DNA from: an uncultured Candidatus Saccharibacteria bacterium | GTDB lineage: Bacteria > Patescibacteriota > Saccharimonadia > Saccharimonadales > Saccharimonadaceae | Assembly (NCBI GenBank): GCA_947565505.1 | Contig: CANOGH010000004.1 | Coordinates: 1-32,576 of the forward strand | Length of the DNA stretch: 32,576 bases | Direction of reading: 5' to 3' | Shown: positions 1 to 6,994 of the stretch, in pieces | Position numbering within the stretch: the first letter of the stretch is position 1 | How the letters are laid out: each line of letters opens with the position of its first letter | The notes under the pieces: generated by a model | What the model saw: only the letters and a program-made list of their open reading frames with translations | Database searches by the model: none | What the model was told of the DNA's origin: nothing | Made by a program: the position numbers and the translations under genes

Positions 1-1
1 T

Positions 2-484
2 ACTAGCGGTGTGGTGATTTTGGCCAAGAATCCTGCCACTCAAAAAATGCTACGCAAGCAATTTCAGGAACGCAAGACTCATAAAACGTACTACGCAGTC
101 GTGAAGGGTGCGCCGAAACTTACAGCCGCCCTCATTGATCTACCGATTGCCCGCAACCTGAAGCACCCTACTACCTTTATGGTAGATCAAAACGGCAAAT
201 CTTCACAAACCGCCTATCAAGTACTGAAAACCGGACAAGGAAAAAGCTTGCTAGAACTCAAACCTACCACCGGCCGCACTCATCAACTCCGAGTGCACCT
301 GAAGCACTTGGGCGTACCGATCGTGGGGGATCCAGTCTATGGTGACGGTCGCGGTGAGCGCCTGATGTTGCATGCGGGAGCTTTAGAAATCAGTATTCCG
401 GGGGCTCATGGCAACATTCGGAAAACCTTTACCGCACCATTGCCGGCTAATTTTACAGAAATGGTTCAAGATGAATCAAAATAG
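2..484 (+). CDS. RluA-family 23S rRNA/tRNA pseudouridine synthase, C-terminal part (5' cut by window edge)
   Basis: The visible 160 codons begin with TSGVVILAKN, the sequence that directly follows the catalytic HRLDRDTSG motif of RluA/RluC/RluD enzymes. The catalytic Asp therefore lies just outside the window and the frame is open at the left edge. Further family marks are KTYYAVVKG, the LLELKPTTGRTHQLRVHL block (RluA motif III, RNA/uracil pocket) and GVPIVGDPVYG near the end. The enzyme isomerises uridine to pseudouridine in rRNA or tRNA in the cytosol; which site cannot be told from this fragment. The stop is TAG at 482-484, followed by a weak terminator-like hairpin that belongs to a repeated unit (498-572). 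Confidence 0.93.
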   Translation, partial: TSGVVILAKNPATQKMLRKQFQERKTHKTYYAVVKGAPKLTAALIDLPIARNLKHPTTFMVDQNGKSSQTAYQVLKTGQGKSLLELKPTTGRTHQLRVHLKHLGVPIVGDPVYGDGRGERLMLHAGALEISIPGAHGNIRKTFTAPLPANFTEMVQDESK

Positions 485-497
485 GATCAGTATCTGG

Positions 498-572
498 ACC
501 CCGTGGGCGTCAAAATACTGGGGCAATTTCTTGTCTTATCTCTATTGTAGCACAAAGTATTTAAAAAGTCAA
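498..572. repeat. Terminator/antisense-promoter unit, copy 1 (after the rluA-type gene)
   Basis: Read on the plus strand this is a decayed terminator (CCCC 499-502 pairing GGGG 520-523, then a T-rich stretch) followed by the reverse complement of a good promoter. On the minus strand that promoter reads TTGACT (567-572), 17 bp spacer, TACAAT (544-549) preceded by TGTGC. The same arrangement with closely similar bases, including GTCTTA and TAGCACA, recurs after rpoC at 32334-32406. The block CTTATCTCTATTGTAGCACA recurs identically at about 22268-22287. The minus-strand promoter fires into the 3' end of the rluA-type gene, where no minus-strand gene is visible. Confidence 0.6.
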
Positions 573-926
573 GAGTTAAATGCGAGTTTACCTATAAAGG
601 ACCGGTTTTTGCTCAGCTGCTTGGTCAACAATACGAGAAAGACAGTGCGCTTGAAGTTCAGAATCATAATGGCCTCATGGTACGTGTTTGCAGAGGATAT
701 TACACACAAAACACCACGTCAATCTTTTTGCCGAACAAGCCAAGCGCCACTAGAATTTACCCAGGCAAGGCTTGTCGCAACCATGGTTTACCGAAGAGAT
801 TCTTTACTGAAGTTTAAAGGCTCGAAATGCACGAGGCGTAGTTTTTCAAATTATTCTGTTTATGCCCTAAGAAGACCAAAAAACCAAGGAATAGCTCTTG
901 GTTAGCCTCAAAGTGGAGAAATTGTA
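573..926. other. Non-coding stretch before the holB-like gene, with a possible gene remnant
   Basis: No gene with a credible start lies here. One plus-strand frame (551-817) stays open for 88 codons and reads protein-like (for example GPVFAQLLGQQYEKDSALEV), but it has no early ATG, GTG or TTG and no Shine-Dalgarno. It could be a decayed gene or chance. A small hairpin AACCAAG (882-888) / CTTGGTT (897-903) lies about 25 bp before the next start. I see no clear plus-strand promoter for the next gene here. Confidence 0.35.
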
Positions 927-1595
927 ATGTTTTTTGATCATCTAGAACAACTACCCGAAATTGCCCAGCAAACTAGCTGTACAGTATTTAAACTACCAGC
1001 AAATACACCGGTAAATTTGCCTCACGCCACCTATTTACGACCAGATTCCACTAAGAAAACGCCTATCATCTCAATTGAACAGATGCGGGAATTTATCGCC
1101 AGCACCAAACTTAAAGAGTTAACTACCCGTTTCTTTGTGATTGAATCCGCCGAATCTATGAATGATGCTGCCGCTAACGCTTTTCTCAAAACCTTGGAGG
1201 AGCCACAGCTCAACTGTCATTTTGTGCTGCTCACTGCGGATCCAATGCTATTACTACCCACTATTCGTTCGCGGGTGCAAATTTATTATCTTCGTCAAAC
1301 CGATCAATTGTCTCAGCCGCTCACTACCTCCGAGAAGGCCACGACATTAGCTAAAAAGCTGATTGCGGCAACTCCGGTAGAGCTCATTCGGCTAGCCGAG
1401 GCTCTCGCTAAGGATAAGCAAGCACGAGAACTTGCCCTCGAAACTGCCACGGCCGCCGTGGAACTCCTCTATAAATCTTACTTTAAAACTCAGAATCCGA
1501 AATTTATCAAAAAAATCCCCAAATTTATTAAACTCCACGAGTCACTGCAGAGGAATGGTCATATTAAACTACACCTCGTAGCGGATTTAATCTAA
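927..1595 (+). CDS. holB: DNA polymerase III delta-prime-like clamp-loader subunit
   Basis: Predicted 222-aa AAA+-type clamp-loader subunit. Residues 48-60 (ISIEQMREFI) match the segment where delta-prime and gamma/tau bind partners. Residues 69-76 (FFVIESAE) correspond to the Walker B strand, and MNDAAANAFLKTLEEP (78-93) is the hallmark helix of the family. HFVLLTADPMLLLPTIRSRVQ (98-118) is the sensor/SRC region, with SRV in place of the usual SRC. No N-terminal P-loop (GxxxxGKT) is present, and the protein starts directly on a short non-ATPase segment. That fits delta-prime rather than tau/gamma. It is short for the family (about 300 aa or more), lacking much of the C-terminal collar domain. 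Start ATG 927 has GTGGAG a few bases upstream. Expected role: loading the sliding clamp on DNA at the fork. Confidence 0.82.
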   Translation: MFFDHLEQLPEIAQQTSCTVFKLPANTPVNLPHATYLRPDSTKKTPIISIEQMREFIASTKLKELTTRFFVIESAESMNDAAANAFLKTLEEPQLNCHFVLLTADPMLLLPTIRSRVQIYYLRQTDQLSQPLTTSEKATTLAKKLIAATPVELIRLAEALAKDKQARELALETATAAVELLYKSYFKTQNPKFIKKIPKFIKLHESLQRNGHIKLHLVADLI

Positions 1596-1769
1596 GATAC
1601 TAGAGAAACTGCCTAGTGACAAGCTGCTCTCAAACAGTTACCAATTTGGTAGTCCAAAATTAGCCTCGTTTTTTGTAGCCCATACATCATCTCTTGAAAT
1701 CAAATCAATTAATTTTAGCGCAACAATCGTTAAAATTAATTTTCAGATAAGATTAAACCAATAAAAGTG

Positions 1770-1798
1770 TTGACAAATAATAGAATCTGTGCTACAAT
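1770..1798 (+). promoter_or_regulatory. Strong sigma-70-like promoter of an apparent non-coding transcript
   Basis: TTGACA (1770-1775), 17-bp spacer ending TGTGC, TACAAT (1793-1798). The next gene start (2084) is about 280 bp away and has its own -10 box, so this promoter seems to drive a separate RNA or a long leader. Confidence 0.75.
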
Positions 1799-1804
1799 GA
1801 TAGT

Positions 1805-2064
1805 ATAAGCACAATGCAAGACTTGGGCTAGGGTTTTGGTAGGGAAATTAGCTTTATGCATCATATGATCCAAGATAGACAATCAGTATCAAATAACCTG
1901 CCTCGAAGCAGATTCCCAAGCCACTAATCCTAAAGCGAAAAAGAATTAGACCTGCATATCATAGGATCCAAGATTTCTCTAATAGGGTGAACTATTTAAT
2001 ACATACAAAAACTAGCGGAATTAAAACAATGCATTACTAAGCGAAACCACTTTCACTTAGTAAT
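1805..2064 (+). ncRNA. Candidate non-coding RNA or long leader upstream of the TPR gene
   Basis: This stretch lies between the promoter at 1770-1798 and the TPR gene. It holds potential pairings CTTGGG (about 1823-1828) with CCCAAG (about 1915-1920), and CTAAT with ATTAG (about 1925-1950). Two related segments near 1858-1877 and 1953-1974 both end GATCCAAGAT. A perfect 9-bp inverted repeat, ATTACTAAG (2033-2041) / CTTAGTAAT (2056-2064), closes it. There is no T-tract after that hairpin, so termination there is uncertain and it may instead be an operator next to the following promoter. A 23-codon frame (1857-1928) exists but its Shine-Dalgarno is poor. I see no SRP RNA, tmRNA, RNase P or 6S consensus. 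The region 1596-1769 shows nothing recognisable. Confidence 0.3.
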
Positions 2065-2071
2065 TATGTGT

Positions 2072-2077
2072 TATAAT
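2072..2077 (+). promoter_or_regulatory. -10 box of a probable leaderless promoter for the TPR gene
   Basis: TATAAT preceded by TGTGT, six bases before ATG 2084. A start site about seven bases downstream would coincide with the ATG. The -35 region overlaps the right arm of the inverted repeat 2033-2064 and is poor, so control by that repeat is possible. Confidence 0.55.
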
Positions 2078-2083
2078 GAATCT

Positions 2084-3034
2084 ATGTTAGGAATTCTGTT
2101 ACTGGTGGTTTTTGCGCTGTATCTGGATTTTTTGTTTCCAATTTTTGGCAGACGCAAAGCTAAGGAGCCGCAACACAGCGAAAAATATGATCAACAGATG
2201 AAAAAACTTTGGAGTGCCGCTCAGGATTCGATGCGCGACCACAAACCTTTACGGGCCGAAAAAGCACTACTTACAATTCTCAAATTTGACGAAAAGAATG
2301 CTGCCGCCTATAACCGTCTGGGTATTCTCTACGCCAAAGGGCAAAAATTTGAAGAAGCTATCGAATGTTTTGAAATTGCGCAGTCCTTGGATAATAATCC
2401 ATCATCCCTGCATAACGTCGGTCTAATCTATCTCGAAACTGGCAATTATGAAAAAGCCGCCATGGCTTTTCGCCAAGCCCTAGAAATTGAACGTGACTTG
2501 CCAGCTCGATTTATTGCCTTAGCAAAGGCCGAAGAAAAACTTGGTCGGCTTAAAGCCGCTATTAAATCTCTCGAGGAGGCTTATAAACTAGATCATAGTA
2601 TTAATACCTTGAGACAAATTCTAGCCATTCACGAACTGAACGGTGACTCTACGGCCATCGCCGACACTACTGCACGTATTGAGGCACAAATTTCCAAAGC
2701 CGCTAGCAGCAAAACACCTAAACCTGCCCGCAAATCTACCGCTAAACGGCCAAAGACTGTCGAAAAGCGTAGTCCACGTGCAGCTACTACGCCGGCCAAA
2801 ATGAAACCGGCAACTACAGCAACTAGGCCAGTAGCAAGACGTGCGCCTGTCAAGGCAACCACTCCAGCTACCAGACCGACCGTTTCCAGAACACGCAGCG
2901 TGCCTGCACCAAGAGTAGCCCGGCGGGTAGCAGTACCGGTGCCTCAAGCAGCCAATACAGCTGATGCCAGAGCAAGAGCAGATTCAATCGCTCGGGCCGC
3001 GAGCGCCAGGGCAGGGTTACGTAAACGCTTTTAA
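2084..3034 (+). CDS. Membrane-anchored TPR protein with basic Ala/Pro/Arg tail
   Basis: 316-aa protein in three parts. Residues 1-22 form a hydrophobic segment (MLGILLLVVFALYLDFLFPIFG) that probably anchors it in the membrane. Residues about 35-195 form several tetratricopeptide repeats with typical spacing, such as AAAYNRLGILYAKGQKFEEA and NPSSLHNVGLIYLETGNYEK. Residues about 200-316 are a low-complexity tail rich in Lys, Arg, Pro, Thr and Ala, probably disordered. TPR repeats bind partner proteins; the partner is unknown. I chose ATG 2084 over an upstream in-frame ATG at 2066, because the latter lies within the promoter and adds residues that would break the membrane segment. There is no Shine-Dalgarno at either start. 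It ends at a bidirectional terminator shared with the convergent vWA gene. Confidence 0.8.
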   Translation: MLGILLLVVFALYLDFLFPIFGRRKAKEPQHSEKYDQQMKKLWSAAQDSMRDHKPLRAEKALLTILKFDEKNAAAYNRLGILYAKGQKFEEAIECFEIAQSLDNNPSSLHNVGLIYLETGNYEKAAMAFRQALEIERDLPARFIALAKAEEKLGRLKAAIKSLEEAYKLDHSINTLRQILAIHELNGDSTAIADTTARIEAQISKAASSKTPKPARKSTAKRPKTVEKRSPRAATTPAKMKPATTATRPVARRAPVKATTPATRPTVSRTRSVPAPRVARRVAVPVPQAANTADARARADSIARAASARAGLRKRF

Positions 3035-3062
3035 AAAGGAAGGCTAATATGCCTCCCTTTTT
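3033..3062. terminator. Bidirectional intrinsic terminator between TPR and vWA genes
   Basis: Stem of about 12 bp with one mismatch, 3033-3044 (AAAAAGGAAGGC) against 3051-3062, loop of six. A-rich and T-rich flanks give a U-run in both directions. Confidence 0.8.
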
Positions 3063-3121
3063 AAAAGAACAACAGAGTGGCTCTCCAGCCAAACCTCATT
3101 TCTTATAGCGCTCCGGGGATG

Positions 3122-4252
3122 TTAGGTAAACCTTAATCCAGCTAAAACTTCCTGGGCTGCCTGCGGAGAACGATACGAGCCCAATCTGGTTTGTGAACAG
3201 CATGCTTCTCTCAGGTCTCTTTGAGCCGCATAAGGAATTTCTTCCAGGCGCTTCATGAGTGAATCAGTAAACTTCGAGGCATACCCAAATCTCAGGCGAC
3301 CAAGCATACCGTGTTCTGCAGAGATCGACCTTTCATTGCACTGTTTTAGCCAGTTTCTAAAGTCGGAATCCAGCTTTCTGGTACCTTCGGTTAAAGCGAT
3401 AATTCCTGCTTCAACTTGAGGTAAGAATTCAATACTCGGGATTTGGAATACCCGATTTTTGCCATAAATTCCACACCAATAACGCCAAGCATCGTTGTCA
3501 TCTCCGGTAAGGATTACAAAAGCATGATACAGCCTTTTTAAATCTGCCACCAACGTTTCCATTTTAAGATGTTGAAGTTGCTCCATGTTAATATCCGTGT
3601 TACGGTGCACGGATAAATTCTCTCGGAAAGCCCGAAAGACATCGTTGCCATAAATCTTCTCGATGTGCTTTTTCTTAAAATAACCATGAGCTGGGGCGTC
3701 CGTAACTGTGAAATGGTAGCCCTTCATTCCTAATTCAAAGATTTCGGCCAATGTCAAATACGCCGCATAAAGCAGTCCATACTGTGGATCTTCTGGACCA
3801 TCGCCGCCCATTCTTTCCGGATAAAGCCTGGCCAAATTATTAATCAGCGTGCACTCATCACTTGCAAATGAACCACATTGAAACGGAAACCTGTCCTCAC
3901 CATCGCCAAAAGTCGATGCGCATATCTTTAAAACTGAACCTTCGGGTAAAACATCGGCCAAATAGTTATAGGCCACTACCAGGTTATTCGCAAAATTATC
4001 CACATTCTTGCCCTCTGATCCCGTAGTGTCCATTAAGGTCTCACATGGCACCGCATACATCTGAGACGAGCTTCGCTCATCTTCAGGAAGATAAACCTTT
4101 CGTATTAGATTATATCGCGGATCCACATTCTTTGGTAGCCGACCGCTATTTAAGGTTTGATTACGAAAAACTTCTGTAATTTCTTTCCCCGTGGCACCGA
4201 TTTCGGCTTTAGCTTCCTCAACCTTCGCTTTCGTTAAACTCACTTTTGCCAT
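3122..4252 (-). CDS. von Willebrand factor A (vWA) domain protein
   Basis: 376-aa protein from the ATG at 4252, which has a strong Shine-Dalgarno (AAGGAGG) seven bases upstream; an in-frame codon further out is ignored. The central part carries the vWA pattern. DTTGSE (75-80) is the MIDAS start, close to the DTTGSM of several bacterial and eukaryotic vWA proteins, and FGDGED (115-120) follows a beta strand. GGDGPEDP (149-156) and VTDAPAHG (183-190) are the characteristic later loops. vWA domains bind a divalent metal and a protein ligand. No signal peptide or membrane segment is visible, so it is probably cytosolic. The C-terminal half (about 200-376) is not recognised. It is a single-gene unit with its own promoter; the partner is unknown. 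Confidence 0.78.
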   Translation of the reverse strand: MAKVSLTKAKVEEAKAEIGATGKEITEVFRNQTLNSGRLPKNVDPRYNLIRKVYLPEDERSSSQMYAVPCETLMDTTGSEGKNVDNFANNLVVAYNYLADVLPEGSVLKICASTFGDGEDRFPFQCGSFASDECTLINNLARLYPERMGGDGPEDPQYGLLYAAYLTLAEIFELGMKGYHFTVTDAPAHGYFKKKHIEKIYGNDVFRAFRENLSVHRNTDINMEQLQHLKMETLVADLKRLYHAFVILTGDDNDAWRYWCGIYGKNRVFQIPSIEFLPQVEAGIIALTEGTRKLDSDFRNWLKQCNERSISAEHGMLGRLRFGYASKFTDSLMKRLEEIPYAAQRDLREACCSQTRLGSYRSPQAAQEVLAGLRFT

Positions 4253-4322
4253 CAATAACCTCCTTATAAAAGTCCTATCGCGCACTTAAATTCAAAATGT
4301 CATTGAATTCCGTGTCTTTAAC

Positions 4323-4351
4323 ATAATAACACGTTTTTTACAATAAAACAA
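4323..4351 (-). promoter_or_regulatory. Promoter of the vWA gene
   Basis: On the minus strand TTGTTT (4346-4351), 17 bp, TATTAT (4323-4328) preceded by TGT. It leaves a leader of about 65 nt to ATG 4252. Between it and the secE promoter (4352-4556) I see nothing recognisable. Confidence 0.55.
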
Positions 4352-4556
4352 TAGTAAACAAAATTAATCACCTGAAAGTAGTTTATTCAAGGAGATCATC
4401 AAAAAACAGCCCAAAACCAGGTACTATTAACAAAATCTTCAGTCTCTAGAACTTTGAAGCTCACGATTCGAATTGACCGTTAACGCAGTCTATTTAATTC
4501 TAAAAAATAATTACTAAAAAGCCTCATTTTTGTACTAGTAAAATCATAAAATCCCC

Positions 4557-4585
4557 TTTACACCTTTAGACAAGAATGCTACAAT
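4557..4585 (+). promoter_or_regulatory. Promoter P1 of secE-nusG
   Basis: TTTACA (4557-4562), 17 bp, TACAAT (4580-4585) preceded by TGC. Transcription should begin near 4592, directly at the inverted repeat 4595-4610. Confidence 0.7.
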
Positions 4586-4589
4586 TGTA

Positions 4590-4618
4590 TTGACAGTCTG
4601 GTATCAGACTTTTTTTAT
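4590..4618 (+). promoter_or_regulatory. Inverted repeat with T7 tract at the secE start site; possible second promoter or attenuator
   Basis: AGTCTG (4595-4600), GTAT loop, CAGACT (4605-4610), then seven T: a textbook intrinsic terminator, but only a few bases after the predicted P1 start. The same bases also make TTGACA (4590-4595), 17 bp, TTTTAT (4613-4618), so the dyad could be an operator in the spacer of a second promoter. Either reading implies control of secE-nusG. Confidence 0.55.
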
Positions 4619-4655
4619 TAGAAAAAGTTCCTGACCGACTAAAGAAAGGGAAGAT

Positions 4656-5387
4656 ATGGCGAAAGAAACCACAGAGAACAAGGTTGTTCCGGCAGCGGAC
4701 GACTCAATCAAAAACAAAAACCAGAATCAAACTCAAACGCTTGAGCATGAGGATAATTCAAGCACAGTTACTCAAAATGGAGCAGCAGCAAAGGAACCAG
4801 CTGAAGTTATCGAAGCGCACCAAGATGGTGATGAAAAAGATGATCAGGAGCAAGTAAAAGCTGAGACTGTTACTGGTACAGAGGAAGCCACTGAAGCTAA
4901 AGAAGAAACTAAGTCTAGCAAAAGCGAGACCTCAGAGCCAGCGGATTCCGAGGAGCCACAACAATCAGCCAAAGCTACAGAAGAACCCACCAAGGAAACT
5001 AAACCTAAGGAAGCTGAGCCCAAGGAAACCAAAACTAGCGAGACTAAAATCACGCTCAAAAAGACTGATCAGCTTGATCAGGAATCAGACGATTCTAGGC
5101 CAGCTAAGAAAAGCGCCAGCCAAACCCGTAAGGTTACATCTGACGACCAGGTTAATCCCGGTGAAAAGCCAATTGGTGAGGTTTTTATCTTAGTAAGGCC
5201 TTTCGTGCGCTTTGGTCGCTATATCAGAGATTCTTGGCGCGAAATTCGCCAAGTTCGTTGGCCTAACCGCAAGGCTACTTGGAAAATGGTGCTCGCCGTC
5301 ATCGGCTACTGTATCATTTTTATGGCCTTCTTACTAGTCTTAGACCTCTTCTTCACTTGGCTATTTAACTTGTTATTAAATAAATAA
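4656..5387 (+). CDS. secE: Protein translocase subunit SecE with long acidic N-terminal extension
   Basis: 243 aa, against about 60-130 in most bacteria. The last 75 residues are the SecE core: SWREIRQVRWPNRKATW (about 193-209) is the conserved amphipathic helix and VxWP hinge, followed by one transmembrane helix (about 211-240). SecE clamps SecY in the SecYEG channel. The first 165 residues are low-complexity and rich in Glu, Lys, Thr and Ser, with repeated KET/EPKE runs and no predicted fold; the function is unknown. Start ATG 4656 has AGGGAAG upstream. nusG follows after 25 bp, the normal order, so they are one operon. Confidence 0.92.
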   Translation: MAKETTENKVVPAADDSIKNKNQNQTQTLEHEDNSSTVTQNGAAAKEPAEVIEAHQDGDEKDDQEQVKAETVTGTEEATEAKEETKSSKSETSEPADSEEPQQSAKATEEPTKETKPKEAEPKETKTSETKITLKKTDQLDQESDDSRPAKKSASQTRKVTSDDQVNPGEKPIGEVFILVRPFVRFGRYIRDSWREIRQVRWPNRKATWKMVLAVIGYCIIFMAFLLVLDLFFTWLFNLLLNK

Positions 5388-5412
5388 TTACACAAACGGA
5401 AAGGATAAAAAT

Positions 5413-5958
5413 ATGGCAGTTAACCGCTACGACGATACTAGAGCATGGTACGCAATTAGCACTTATAGTGGCTACGAGGATAAGGTAGCTGACAGTATTA
5501 AACAACGCTTAGGTACGCCAGAATTTGAAGGGCAGATCTTTGACGCGATTGTCCCGAAAGAAAAACGTATTGAAATTAAAAATGGCAAACGCAAAGTGGT
5601 TGATCGGAAAATCTTCCAAGGCTATGTTTTAGTCGAAATGAGCTTGTCCGACGAAACTTGGTACATTGTCCGCAATACTCCAGGCGTTACCGGCTTTATT
5701 GGTAATGGTACCAAACCCACTCCAGTTTCAACCGCCGAAATTACTAAAATTAAAAAACGCATGGGCGTAGAAGATCCAAAGTATTCGGTCAACTACGAAA
5801 TTAGTGAAGTGGTTTCTATTATTGATGGACCATTTAAAGGTTTTGAGGGTACCATCTCTGAAATCGACACCACCAAAGGCAAACTCAAAGTCATGGTGTC
5901 AATGTTTGGTCGTGAAACACCAGTCGAGCTGGATGCTTTACAGGTGAAGAAAATTTAG
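5413..5958 (+). CDS. nusG: Transcription termination/antitermination factor NusG
   Basis: 181 aa, normal length. The N-terminal NGN domain begins AWYAISTYSGYEDKV, with FQGYVLVEM and WYIVRNTPGVTGFIG as the RNAP-binding face. The C-terminal KOW domain contains IIDGPFKGFEGTISEID and ends MFGRETPVELDALQVKKI. NusG binds the beta-prime clamp and couples RNA polymerase to Rho or to ribosomal S10. Start ATG 5413 has AAAGGAT upstream. It is the second gene of secE-nusG and ends at a strong terminator. The genes that usually follow (rplK, rplA) are not in the operon. Confidence 0.97.
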   Translation: MAVNRYDDTRAWYAISTYSGYEDKVADSIKQRLGTPEFEGQIFDAIVPKEKRIEIKNGKRKVVDRKIFQGYVLVEMSLSDETWYIVRNTPGVTGFIGNGTKPTPVSTAEITKIKKRMGVEDPKYSVNYEISEVVSIIDGPFKGFEGTISEIDTTKGKLKVMVSMFGRETPVELDALQVKKI

Positions 5959-5983
5959 CGCCCAACTTCACTACGACAACTGG

Positions 5984-6011
5984 AATGCCCGAACGAACGC
6001 TCGGGCATTTT
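5984..6011 (+). terminator. Terminator of secE-nusG
   Basis: AATGCCCGA (5984-5992), 8-nt loop, TCGGGCATT (6001-6009), then T-rich. A second weaker hairpin followed by six T lies at about 6024-6057. Confidence 0.9.
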
Positions 6012-6190
6012 CTAGTCCCCTAAATCTCCAGATCGAGTATCTAGAGGCAGGTTTTTTGACAAAATTTTGACGACTTCTCAAATAATTTTTGCATCACCAC
6101 CATGTCCCTTCAATCAAGATCAAATACTCCAACCATACATCCAAGTCTCCTCACGGCATGGAACTTTTCGGGATTACGCACATCGTAACC

Positions 6191-6865
6191 TTAACGCCCT
6201 GTATCATTTTTCGGGTCTAATTCTCGCGGATCTGGGCTTATTCCAAGTATGAAGCCATCATCGTTCAAACGTTTCATACCATAATTAAGTAACCCTTTGG
6301 CAGTTTTCACATCTGCCTCGGCTAATGCCCAGTAATAGTCTTCACACATATCCGGATGCTTGGGCTCATCTATGCCATTTGGTAGGAATTCGTGCTTAAG
6401 ATCACGTAATTTCTGTTCGCGTTTAGGCGTATCCAGTATTGTCGCCCTCTGATTAATGATCAAAAACTCTCCCATATATACCGGATTCCGCTGAAAAAAC
6501 TTTGACACCATATTTTCAGTTATACGAGTACCATTCCAATCATATACCGAGCCATCTGTTCCAACCAAAATAGGAATTTGGTCGAAGCGTGAACCGACTA
6601 CTGGACGATGTTTCGGATCCCCGTTCTTCTTTTTACTCGAACTTGATACGAGGCTCATCGACAAACGATCTTCCTGGTCAAACTCACCGGTTTTGCCTAG
6701 AGATGATCCCGCTACCCCCTCTTCTAAAGCTCCCACCACCTCAATTCTTGGTATATTATAGTCAATCTGCTGCTGTGACGGCGCAGCCTTCTGAGTGAAA
6801 TAAGAACCCAAACATCCCCCTAAGATTAATGAGGATAAGACTACTACCACTGTTTTTCTACTCAT
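6191..6865 (-). CDS. Lipoprotein with one copy of a window-specific repeated domain
   Basis: 224 aa. Residues 1-18 are a lipoprotein signal peptide ending LGGC, with Cys18 as the lipidated residue, so the mature protein is expected on the outer face of the membrane. Residues 19-95 are a variable, probably flexible linker. Residues about 97-204 match both halves of the lipoprotein at 8941-10059. Shared points are IPIL..DG, KFFQRNP, EFLIIN, KLRDLKHEF and DYYWAL near the end. I do not recognise the domain. Start ATG 6865 has a strong Shine-Dalgarno (AAAGGAGGG). It is a single-gene unit on the strand opposite to nusG. Confidence 0.75.
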   Translation of the reverse strand: MSRKTVVVVLSSLILGGCLGSYFTQKAAPSQQQIDYNIPRIEVVGALEEGVAGSSLGKTGEFDQEDRLSMSLVSSSSKKKNGDPKHRPVVGSRFDQIPILVGTDGSVYDWNGTRITENMVSKFFQRNPVYMGEFLIINQRATILDTPKREQKLRDLKHEFLPNGIDEPKHPDMCEDYYWALAEADVKTAKGLLNYGMKRLNDDGFILGISPDPRELDPKNDTGR

Positions 6866-6966
6866 ACGTTTCCCTCCTTTTTCTGAGTTTCCGACCTAAA
6901 TAATAAGTCGTCAAATTTTAAGGTGCTATATTAAATTTGGTGCATTTCTTCGCCCCTTATCCTTTC

Positions 6967-6994
6967 ATTATATCACACTTTATCAAAAAAACAA
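6967..6994 (-). promoter_or_regulatory. Promoter of the lipoprotein gene 6191-6865
   Basis: On the minus strand TTGTTT (6989-6994), 16 bp, TATAAT (6967-6972) preceded by TGTGA. The leader is about 95 nt. Confidence 0.65.

Noticed and set aside
408-905. 165-codon plus-strand open frame overlapping the end of the RluA-type gene
   Set aside because: It starts inside a conserved gene in another frame, runs through a terminator/promoter unit, has no Shine-Dalgarno and reads as non-protein-like sequence.
1805-2064. SRP RNA, tmRNA, 6S or RNase P RNA as identity of the transcript
   Set aside because: The GGAAG/AGCAG tetraloop region of SRP RNA, tmRNA ends and tag, and RNase P core motifs are not present.
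2084-3034. Minus-strand and alternate-frame open frames under the TPR gene tail
   Set aside because: They are mirror products of the low-complexity Ala/Arg/Pro-rich codons; no starts with Shine-Dalgarno and no recognisable domains.
4460-4490. Possible tRNA (TTCGAATT, resembling a T-loop); likewise TTCGAATCC at 7091-7100
   Set aside because: Flanking bases do not form the T-arm or acceptor stem on either strand; no CCA end or anticodon arm can be built.
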